NCBI GenBank assembly: GCA_902541695.1
Contig: CACBRT010000006.1
Span: forward strand, 1-41,974
Direction of reading: 5' to 3'
Length of the DNA stretch: 41,974 bases
Origin: an uncultured Alphaproteobacteria bacterium
GTDB lineage: Bacteria > Pseudomonadota > Alphaproteobacteria > Rhodobacterales > Rhodobacteraceae
In this document: positions 8,326 to 15,308 of the stretch, piece after piece
How the letters are laid out: every line of letters starts with the position of its first letter
Position numbering within the stretch: the first letter of the stretch is position 1
Translations under genes and position numbers: made by a program
Notes under the pieces: model-generated
The model's input: the letters and a program-made list of their open reading frames with translations, nothing else
What the model was told of the DNA's origin: nothing
Database searches by the model: none

Positions 8326-8357
8326 GACTCAGTGAATGATTATCATTCATTTAAGTC
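8326..8357 (-). terminator. Stem-loop at the 3' end of the glx operon
   Basis: A perfect 7-bp inverted repeat (TGAATGA at 8333-8339, TCATTCA at 8343-8349, loop of 3) lies inside an outer GACT/AGTC pair at 8326-8329 and 8354-8357. On the minus strand it overlaps the stop codon of the FMN subunit and is followed by TTAGTTTTTATG, a modest U-rich tract. It probably ends the minus-strand operon and may also act on the convergent mipA-like gene. Confidence 0.45.
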
Positions 8358-9702
8358 ATGATTTTATACCTGGTATCCAATTTGTCCCGGCCAGAGGGAC
8401 ACGTGCCATTGCTGCAGACTCTACTGTTAATGCACAAAGATCTTCAGGTTCTAGATTCCTTAAGTGACTTTTACCACAAGCTCTTGCTAAAGTTTGTGCT
8501 TCTAGAGTAATTACTTTTAAATAATTTGAAAGACGTTTCCCAGCTTCCTTTGGGTTAAGTCTTTTTGATAATTTTGGATTTTGGGTTGTAATACCGGCAG
8601 GATCATTTCCTTCATGCCAATCGTCAAATGCACCCGCAGTTGTTCCCAATTTTTCATATTCACTTTGCCATTTAGGATCATTATCTCCTAATGCAATAAG
8701 TGCTGCAGTACCTATTGATACCGCATCAGCACCTAATGCTAAGGCTTTTGCAATATCTGCCCCATTTCTAATGCCACCTGAAATAATTAACTGAACTTCC
8801 CTATGAAGTTTTTGTTCTTGCAGAGCTTCAACTGCAGAACGAATGCAAGCTAGGGTTGGTATACCAACATGTTCAATAAATATATCTTGTGTTGCAGCAG
8901 TTCCACCTTGCATTCCATCAATAACAATGGCATCTGCTCCAGCTTTTATAGCCAATGAAGTATCATAAAAAGGTCTTGTAGCTCCAATTTTTACAAAAAT
9001 AGGGATTTTCCATTGTGTGATTTCTCTTAACTCAATTATTTTTATTTCTAAATCATCAGGCCCTGTCCAATCTGGATGCCTACATGCAGATCTTTGATCA
9101 ATACCTTTTGGTAATGTTCTCATTCTAGCAACTCGATCATTTATTTTTTGGCCGAGAAGCATTCCTCCCCCTCCTGGTTTAGCACCTTGACCAACTACAA
9201 TTTCTATAGCGTCTGCTTTCTTTAGATCATCTGGGTTCATTCCATATCTAGAGGGAAGATATTGATAAATAAGTTTATTGGAGTGCTTTCGTTCTTCTTT
9301 TGTCATACCTCCGTCCCCAGTTGTTGTCGATGTTCCTACTAATGATGCTCCTCTCCCTAATGCTTCTTTTGCTTGAGCGGATAAAGCTCCAAAACTCATG
9401 CCTGCAATAGTAATTGGAATATCTATTTCTAATGGGTTTTCTGCATTTCTAGTTCCTAATTTTACTGCTGTTTCACATTTTTCCCTATAACCTTCTAGTG
9501 GGTATCTAGACATGGAAGCACCTAAAAAAAGAAGATCATCAAAATGGGGAATCTTTCTCTTGGACCCTCCACCTCTTATATCATAGATACCAGTAGTTGC
9601 AGCTCTTCTAATCTCCGCATTTACTTCAGGAGTGAACGTTTTTGAAAAAATTGGTAATGTACTTGCACTTTTATTTTTTATTCTTTTTTTCTTCTTTGTC
9701 AT
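8356..9702 (-). CDS. glxD: FMN-binding glutamate synthase-like protein (GlxD / MgsC type)
   Basis: A 448-residue protein homologous to the FMN/synthase domain of glutamate synthase large subunit. Family segments include AATTGIYDIRGGGSKRKIPH, GMSFGALSAQAKEALGRGAS, STTTGDGGM, GQGAKPGGGGMLLG, SACRHPDW, GADAIVIDGMQGGTAA and ISGGIRNGADIAKALALGAD. It is the third subunit of a split GltB: amidotransferase, GXGXG domain and FMN domain are separate genes here. Such trios are known as N-methylglutamate synthase (MgsABC) in methylamine users and as GlxBCD of unknown function in rhizobia. No gmaS or N-methylglutamate dehydrogenase gene is present in the window, so the reaction remains open. It starts at ATG 9702, 14 bases after glxC. 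Confidence 0.85.
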   Translation of the reverse strand: MTKKKKRIKNKSASTLPIFSKTFTPEVNAEIRRAATTGIYDIRGGGSKRKIPHFDDLLFLGASMSRYPLEGYREKCETAVKLGTRNAENPLEIDIPITIAGMSFGALSAQAKEALGRGASLVGTSTTTGDGGMTKEERKHSNKLIYQYLPSRYGMNPDDLKKADAIEIVVGQGAKPGGGGMLLGQKINDRVARMRTLPKGIDQRSACRHPDWTGPDDLEIKIIELREITQWKIPIFVKIGATRPFYDTSLAIKAGADAIVIDGMQGGTAATQDIFIEHVGIPTLACIRSAVEALQEQKLHREVQLIISGGIRNGADIAKALALGADAVSIGTAALIALGDNDPKWQSEYEKLGTTAGAFDDWHEGNDPAGITTQNPKLSKRLNPKEAGKRLSNYLKVITLEAQTLARACGKSHLRNLEPEDLCALTVESAAMARVPLAGTNWIPGIKS

Positions 9703-9716
9703 TTGTTAATCTTTTT

Positions 9717-10391
9717 TTAATAGTCGTTCAAATTATCAATATCAAAATTATAAAGATTTCTAGCAGACCCATATCTTCTAAATTTGTTAGGTTTAAGATT
9801 TATTTTTGCATCAATTAGCAACTTCTCTAAAATTTCTTTATGTTTTTTTGACATTTCTTTCTCTACACAATCAGTACCTAGAGATTTTACTGATCCTTTA
9901 ACGTATATTTGTGCTTCATAAATGCTATCGCCTAATGAATCTCCAACATTTTCACATACTACAAGATTTCCTGATTGAGCCATAAATGCTGACATATGCC
10001 CAACATCCCCTTTGACAATAATATTAATTCCCTTCATAGATATTCCGCATCTCGAAGATGCGTTTCCTTTTATCAATAGAGAACCACCATGACCAGTAGC
10101 TCCAGCGTATTGGCTGGCATTTCCTTGAACAATTAATTTGCCTGACATCATATTTTCAGCTGCTCCAGGACCAACAGATCCACAAACTTCAATATAAGCT
10201 TTTTTGTTCATCCCAGCACAATAATAACCAGTAGAACCATCAATTTTAACTTTAATTGTAGTATTCAATCCTACTGCTAAAGCATGCGTCCCTTTTGGAT
10301 TTTCTATAACCCATTTTTCATCTTTTTTAGACATTTGTAACTGTCTGTTTAGCTCTCGTAAGGTTATCTTTTCAAGATCTAGTTTATTCAT
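9717..10391 (-). CDS. glxC: GXGXG-motif glutamate synthase-like protein (GlxC / MgsB type)
   Basis: A 224-residue protein corresponding to the C-terminal beta-helix (GXGXG) domain of glutamate synthase, here a free subunit. Repeated glycine-rich turns (GKLIVQGNASQYAGATGHGG, GSLLIKGNASSRCGISMKG, NIIVKGDVGHMSAFMAQSG) form the right-handed helix that serves as a structural bridge between the amidotransferase and FMN parts. It has no catalytic residues of its own. The gene sits 3 bases downstream of glxB and 14 bases upstream of glxD, so the three are one operon. The C-terminal 50 residues (LGTDCVEKEMSKKHKEI...) are outside the repeat and match the usual length of MgsB/GlxC proteins. Confidence 0.85.
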   Translation of the reverse strand: MNKLDLEKITLRELNRQLQMSKKDEKWVIENPKGTHALAVGLNTTIKVKIDGSTGYYCAGMNKKAYIEVCGSVGPGAAENMMSGKLIVQGNASQYAGATGHGGSLLIKGNASSRCGISMKGINIIVKGDVGHMSAFMAQSGNLVVCENVGDSLGDSIYEAQIYVKGSVKSLGTDCVEKEMSKKHKEILEKLLIDAKINLKPNKFRRYGSARNLYNFDIDNLNDY

Positions 10392-10394
10392 TTT

Positions 10395-11291
10395 TTAGTG
10401 ATTCCAAAAATAAACAGTAGCGGGTTCTGGCTCCCAGATTTTGGCATGATTAATGTCTGGTAAATTTGCAAATACTTTATATTCAGATCCAAAAGCAACA
10501 AAAAAATCATTTTCAGCCATAACGGCAGGTTTACATGAAATTGGATCTCTTAATACGCCAAAACCATCCTTAGTACCAACAAGAAATGTGTAAAATCCAT
10601 CTAAATCTGATAAAGCTAACTCTAGAGACTGTTTCAACGTTTTACCATTTTTTAAATGTAAACTTAAATAACTAGCTGCGACTTCTGTATCGTTCTCAGT
10701 ATTAATCTCCATACCTTCATTAATGAGAATTCTTTTAAGATTATTATGGTTTGATAATGAGCCATTATGGACTAGGCATTGATCTGGACCTGTACTAAAT
10801 GGGTGGGCTCCTAATGTTGTGACAGCACTTTCTGTAGCCATTCTGGTATGCCCTATGCAATGTGTTCCACTCATATCACTTATATTGAATCTTTTAATTA
10901 AATTTTTTGGTAATCCTACTTCTTTAAATATTTCAATTGTTTCGCCTGAGCTCATTATTGATATTGTGCTAAAAGATTTTTTTAATAAATCCTCTACATC
11001 ATTAAAATCTTTTTTATTAATTGTTAAAATAATATGATTTGAGTTTTGTTCTAATGAAATATTTAACTTTTGTTTTAGTAAAAACTCTTTTTGTAATTCT
11101 TCTAGATCTTCAAAAGGATTTTCTGATCTCAATATCATTTTAATTTTGTTAAGCTTGCCTTTTTTATAAATAGCTAGTCCAGAACTATCTGGACCTCTTT
11201 CACTCATAGTTACTAGCATATTAGAAACCAAAGAACCTAATTGACTATTCAATTTTTTATCTTTTAAGAAAAGACCAACTATCCCACACAT
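10395..11291 (-). CDS. glxB: Class II glutamine amidotransferase (GlxB / MgsA type)
   Basis: A 298-residue N-terminal-nucleophile amidotransferase. Cys2 directly follows the initiator Met (MCGIVGLFL) and becomes the catalytic residue after Met removal. Supporting motifs are MSERGPDSSGLAIY, GHTRMATESAVTTLGAHPF, LVHNGSLSNHNNLKR, ENDTEVAASYL and LRDPISCKPAV. Its role is to release ammonia from glutamine for the FMN subunit encoded downstream. Compared with a purF-type enzyme there is no synthase domain. It is the first gene of the operon and is divergent from the ABC exporter with a 91-base gap that must hold both promoters. ATG 11291 is fixed by the nucleophile position. Confidence 0.87.
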   Translation of the reverse strand: MCGIVGLFLKDKKLNSQLGSLVSNMLVTMSERGPDSSGLAIYKKGKLNKIKMILRSENPFEDLEELQKEFLLKQKLNISLEQNSNHIILTINKKDFNDVEDLLKKSFSTISIMSSGETIEIFKEVGLPKNLIKRFNISDMSGTHCIGHTRMATESAVTTLGAHPFSTGPDQCLVHNGSLSNHNNLKRILINEGMEINTENDTEVAASYLSLHLKNGKTLKQSLELALSDLDGFYTFLVGTKDGFGVLRDPISCKPAVMAENDFFVAFGSEYKVFANLPDINHAKIWEPEPATVYFWNH

Positions 11292-11382
11292 ATTTTTCTT
11301 TCTTTTTTAGAATATCAAACCTAAAACAATTAAATAATAATACTATATGATATGGTATCTTTTTTCATATTAGGCAATATCT

Positions 11383-13215
11383 ATGAAACTCTTTAATTGT
11401 ATAAAACATACTGAGCCTGCAAAAGGTTCACCTCCTACCAATACACTTAATTTCTTATTCTGGTCTTTATCGGGTAGTTTCAAAGTACTTTCTATTTCTG
11501 GTTTCTTGTCTGTCTTAACTGGTATAACTGAGGTTTCAGCAGTTTTATTACTTGGCCTTTTAATCGATGCTGCACTAAATTCAACACCACAGGACCCATT
11601 AGGAAGTAATGTTTTATTATTCGCTGCAGGTTTGTTTTTTTTTCTTTTAATAAGGCCTATTATTTTTGGTGCTTCTTCTTACATGCAATCAGTTATAGTA
11701 ACTCCTAATGTATTTAATCTAGTTTTATCTAGAATACATCGATGGTGTATAGGTCACTCAATTTTATTTTTTGAGAATGATTTTGCAGGTCGCATTGCTC
11801 AAAAAGAAATGCAAACTGCACGAGCAGTTACAGATGTAATTGTAGAGATTTTACAAACAGTACTTTTTGCACTTGCTTCAGTAATTGGAGCAGCTTTAAT
11901 GTTAACATCTGTAAATATTTCATTAGCTATTGCTTTATTATTTTGGTTGATTTGCTATTTTTTTTTAATCAGATATTTTATGCCAATAATTAGAATTAGA
12001 TCTGGTGACAGAGCTAGTTCTCGAGCAATGGTTACTGGTCAAATTGTCGATACCGTTACAAATATAAAAACAGTTAAATTATTTGCTCATAATAATCATG
12101 AAGACAGAGAAGCATTAAAAGCTATGAATAGCTTTAGAGCAAGTTCTATTAAATATGGTGAAGTTGCAGCCTTATTTAGGTTTTGTTTAAATGGTTTAGC
12201 AGGGATTTTACCAGTAATAATGGTCGGGGGAAGTCTTTGGTTTTGGAGCACTGGTAATGTAAGTGCTGGAGACATTGCAGCAGCGGGCGCTATATCTTTG
12301 AGGCTTTCGCAAATGATTGGTTGGGTAAGTTACGTATTGATGACGATATATTCAAATTTTGGAGAAATCGAAGATGGGGTAAGAACATTAACTAAACCAT
12401 ATAATTTAGAAGATACTACAGATGCAACTAATTTAAATATAACCCAAGGCCAAATTAATTTCATAACTGTAAGTTTTGCATATGACAGGGATATTGGTGG
12501 AGTAAATAATATCTCACTTAAAATAAGACCTGGAGAAAAAGTTGGTCTTGTAGGTGCTTCTGGTGCTGGTAAGTCGACTCTTGTATCTCTTTTGTTGCGC
12601 CTATATGACCCAGAAAAAGGGATTGTAGAAATTGATAACCAAAATCTAAGTACAGTAACTCAAGAAAGTCTTAGAAAACAAATTGGAATGGTCACTCAGG
12701 AAACTGCTCTTTTTAATAGGTCTGCAAAAGACAATATTTTATATGGTAAGTCTTCAGCTAGCTTTAAAGAATTAGTAGATGCTTCTAAAAAAGCTGAGGC
12801 TCATGATTTTATACTTAATCTTGAGGATCATAAGGGAAGAAAGGGTTATGATGCGCATCTAGGTGAACAAGGAGTAAAATTATCTGGTGGACAGAAACAA
12901 AGAATTGCCTTAGCTAGGGCAATACTAAAAGATGCACCTATTCTTGTTCTTGATGAAGCGACAAGTGCTTTAGATAGCGAAGTAGAAGCATCAATTCAAA
13001 AGGCGCTTGAAGTAGTGATGGATGGTAAAACTGTTTTGGCTATTGCTCACCGTCTATCAACTCTTAGTAAAATGGATAGAATAATTGTTATGGACAAAGG
13101 TAAAATAGTAGAGAATGGAACACATTTAGAGTTATTGAGTCAAAAGGGCTTGTATGCAAAATATTGGGATCGTCAATCTGGAGGTTTTATTGAAACCTAC
13201 CAAGCAGCAGAATAA
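11383..13215 (+). CDS. ABC exporter, fused permease and ATPase (ABCB/MsbA type)
   Basis: A 610-residue half-transporter that would act as a homodimer in the inner membrane. Residues about 30-330 carry six hydrophobic helices with a charged coupling region (KLFAHNNHEDREALKAMNSF). Residues about 355-600 are the nucleotide-binding domain, with Walker A GASGAGKS at about 391-398, Q-loop MVTQETALFN, signature LSGGQKQRIALARA at about 499, Walker B ILVLDEATSALD at about 520-531 and H-loop IAHRLSTL. Members of this type export lipids, polysaccharide precursors or hydrophobic compounds. No partner gene identifies the cargo. All catalytic motifs are present. The GST gene follows after 51 bases. Confidence 0.88.
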   Translation: MKLFNCIKHTEPAKGSPPTNTLNFLFWSLSGSFKVLSISGFLSVLTGITEVSAVLLLGLLIDAALNSTPQDPLGSNVLLFAAGLFFFLLIRPIIFGASSYMQSVIVTPNVFNLVLSRIHRWCIGHSILFFENDFAGRIAQKEMQTARAVTDVIVEILQTVLFALASVIGAALMLTSVNISLAIALLFWLICYFFLIRYFMPIIRIRSGDRASSRAMVTGQIVDTVTNIKTVKLFAHNNHEDREALKAMNSFRASSIKYGEVAALFRFCLNGLAGILPVIMVGGSLWFWSTGNVSAGDIAAAGAISLRLSQMIGWVSYVLMTIYSNFGEIEDGVRTLTKPYNLEDTTDATNLNITQGQINFITVSFAYDRDIGGVNNISLKIRPGEKVGLVGASGAGKSTLVSLLLRLYDPEKGIVEIDNQNLSTVTQESLRKQIGMVTQETALFNRSAKDNILYGKSSASFKELVDASKKAEAHDFILNLEDHKGRKGYDAHLGEQGVKLSGGQKQRIALARAILKDAPILVLDEATSALDSEVEASIQKALEVVMDGKTVLAIAHRLSTLSKMDRIIVMDKGKIVENGTHLELLSQKGLYAKYWDRQSGGFIETYQAAE

Positions 13216-13266
13216 ATAATTTAAAATACATATATTTGAATTTCAAAAGCATAATTTATTATTAAT

Positions 13267-13908
13267 ATGACTAGACCTATTGATTTATATTATTCACCCA
13301 CACCAAATGGTTGGAAAGTAAGTATTATGTTGGAGGAGTGTGGTTTAAGTTATAACACAATACTCATTAATTTAAAAAAAGGTGAACAATTTGATAAAGA
13401 TTTCCTAATAATTAATCCTAATAAAAAAATACCTGCAATTACAGATTATGAAGGTAATGATAATCCTATTAATATTTTTGAGTCAGGGGCAATTCTGCTA
13501 TATTTGGCTGAAAAAACAGGAAAGTTTATACCAAATTCCAAATATGAAAGAAGATTACTTATTCAATGGTTGTTTTGGCAAGTTGGAAATTTAGGTCCTA
13601 TGGGAGGACAACATAGTCATTTTTGGAATTATGCACCAACTTGTGAAAAAAAAAGTTATGCTGCAAAAAGATATGCCAATGAATATAAAAAGTGTTTAGA
13701 AGTTTTGGAATATCAACTTTATGGAAAGAATTATATAATCAATGATTATTCAATAGCTGATATAATTTCTTGGCCTTGGGTTTTAATTGCAAAATCTATG
13801 GGAATAGCCTTAGACCCTTATCCTAATATAGTTAAGTGGAGACAAAGATTGAAAGAAAGGGATGCAGTACGAAGAGGGGTAGATCTAATGAGATCTAAAA
13901 AAGGATAA
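13267..13908 (+). CDS. Glutathione S-transferase family protein (YfcG/YghU-like)
   Basis: A 213-residue cytosolic protein with an N-terminal thioredoxin-like domain and a helical C-terminal domain. The start (YYSPTPNGWKVSIMLEE) and the segment KKIPAITDYEGNDNPINIFE with cis-proline fit the nu-class GST proteins YfcG/YghU, which act as disulfide-bond reductases on glutathione conjugates. ESGAILLYLAEKTGKFIP carries the glutathione gamma-glutamyl contact (Glu-Ser). The C-terminal IADIISWPWV helix is also typical. It reads in the same direction as the ABC exporter and could be co-transcribed with it. The exact electrophile or disulfide substrate is unknown. Confidence 0.85.
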   Translation: MTRPIDLYYSPTPNGWKVSIMLEECGLSYNTILINLKKGEQFDKDFLIINPNKKIPAITDYEGNDNPINIFESGAILLYLAEKTGKFIPNSKYERRLLIQWLFWQVGNLGPMGGQHSHFWNYAPTCEKKSYAAKRYANEYKKCLEVLEYQLYGKNYIINDYSIADIISWPWVLIAKSMGIALDPYPNIVKWRQRLKERDAVRRGVDLMRSKKG

Positions 13909-13923
13909 TTGTAAATTTACAAA

Positions 13924-15042
13924 TTATTTTGGCTTTGGATTACCTGGAATTGGTAGACCGATGAGTGAGTGATGTGACCTTGCATATTGTGGAGGATAAG
14001 CACATTCCTTTTCAAAGACTTCAGCAGCATGCCATACCCATCTTGGATTATATAGCATTCCTCTTCCAATTGCTATCATATCTGCTTGTCCTGTATTTAA
14101 TATACTTTCAGCTTGAAATGGTTCATTTATTTGACCTACCGCAATAGTTGGTATGCCAACTTTATTTTTTATTATTGATGCAAATCCTGTTTGATAAGCG
14201 GGACCTGAGATTATATTTTGTTTTGGAGAATTTCCACCGCTTGAAACATCAAAAAAATCACAACCCATTTCTTTAAGTTTCAACGAAAATTTAGTAGCTT
14301 CATCAATGTTCCATGATGATGTTTCAACCCAATCTGTTGCTGAGAACCTAACTCCAAGTGGAAAATTTTCTGGTATTTCATCTCTAATTGCTTTGAATAT
14401 TTCTAACGGATATCTTATCCTATTTTCAAAGCTTGATCCATATTTATCATTTCTTTTATTACTAATTGGAGAAAGAAATTGGTGGATTAAATAACCATGT
14501 GCCATGTGTAATTCAATTATATCAAAACCTATTTCTATTGACCTTTTTGCTGATTTCACAAAGCAATTCTTGATATAATCTAAATCCTCAAAATCTAATT
14601 CTTTTGGTTCCGGCCAATTAAGGTTATAACCTTCGGAAGATGGGGCTACTGTTTTCCAACTGTCTGAATTATTCGGATCCAAAGGAGTCCCACCTTTCCA
14701 AGGTATTTCAGTCGAGGCTTTTCGTCCAGCATGAGCTAGTTGTATTCCAATTTTCGTATTTCCATAACTTTTAACAAATTCAATTACTCTGGCTAAAGCT
14801 ATTTGATTTTCATCAGAATATAATCCTAAACATCCTGGTGTTATCCTCCCTTTTTCTTCTACTGCAGTCGCTTCCACAAATACTAAAGCAGATCCTGAAA
14901 TACATAATTGACCAAGGTGCATTAAATGCCAATCGGTAGCTGACCCATTAACTGCTGAATACTGACACATAGGAGCAACCACAATTCTATTGGATAAACT
15001 TAAGTTTCTAATTGAAATTGGAGTAAATAATTTATGTCCCAT
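13924..15042 (-). CDS. NADH:flavin oxidoreductase, old yellow enzyme family (YqjM-like)
   Basis: A 372-residue FMN-dependent ene-reductase. Class III (YqjM-type) landmarks are visible: PMCQYSA with the redox-tuning Cys26, DWHLMHLGQL, GIQLAHAGRKAS, the substrate-binding pair H179/H182 in ELHMAHGYLIHQFLSP, then NKRNDKYGSSFENR and the phosphate-binding VGQIN...IAIGRGMLYNP. These enzymes reduce activated C=C bonds of unsaturated carbonyls with NAD(P)H and are often associated with electrophile detoxification. It is convergent with the GST gene (15-base gap). The 266 bases upstream, to 15308, contain no gene; they are AT-rich, with TATAAT-like strings but no pattern I can defend as a promoter. Confidence 0.88.
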   Translation of the reverse strand: MGHKLFTPISIRNLSLSNRIVVAPMCQYSAVNGSATDWHLMHLGQLCISGSALVFVEATAVEEKGRITPGCLGLYSDENQIALARVIEFVKSYGNTKIGIQLAHAGRKASTEIPWKGGTPLDPNNSDSWKTVAPSSEGYNLNWPEPKELDFEDLDYIKNCFVKSAKRSIEIGFDIIELHMAHGYLIHQFLSPISNKRNDKYGSSFENRIRYPLEIFKAIRDEIPENFPLGVRFSATDWVETSSWNIDEATKFSLKLKEMGCDFFDVSSGGNSPKQNIISGPAYQTGFASIIKNKVGIPTIAVGQINEPFQAESILNTGQADMIAIGRGMLYNPRWVWHAAEVFEKECAYPPQYARSHHSLIGLPIPGNPKPK

Positions 15043-15308
15043 TTTAACCTAGTTTATAATAACAAATCAAAACATCTAACCTCTAAACAAATAGATTATA
15101 GTTAGCAATATGTTTATTTATGCAAAATGATTGAAAATTTTAAAAATAATAATTTTTAAAAAAAAACTAACAAAATTGTTTATTTTTTATACTTTTTATT
15201 AAAATTTTTTTCAAATCTCATCCTTTTTAGATTTTAAATTCTTTTTTGAGTTATAATTTAGTTATATAATATCATACATACAGTTTTATAAAGAGTTTTA
15301 TTATTTAA

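Noticed and set aside
8333-8349. TGAATGATTATCATTCA resembles a Fur box
   Set aside because: It lies between the 3' ends of two convergent genes, overlapping the end of glxD's terminator region, with no promoter to control. A stem-loop is the simpler reading.
15240-15290. TTGAGT and TATAAT strings upstream of the 872-residue gene as a promoter
   Set aside because: The spacing between them is about 13 bases, too short, and similar strings are frequent in this AT-rich intergenic region.
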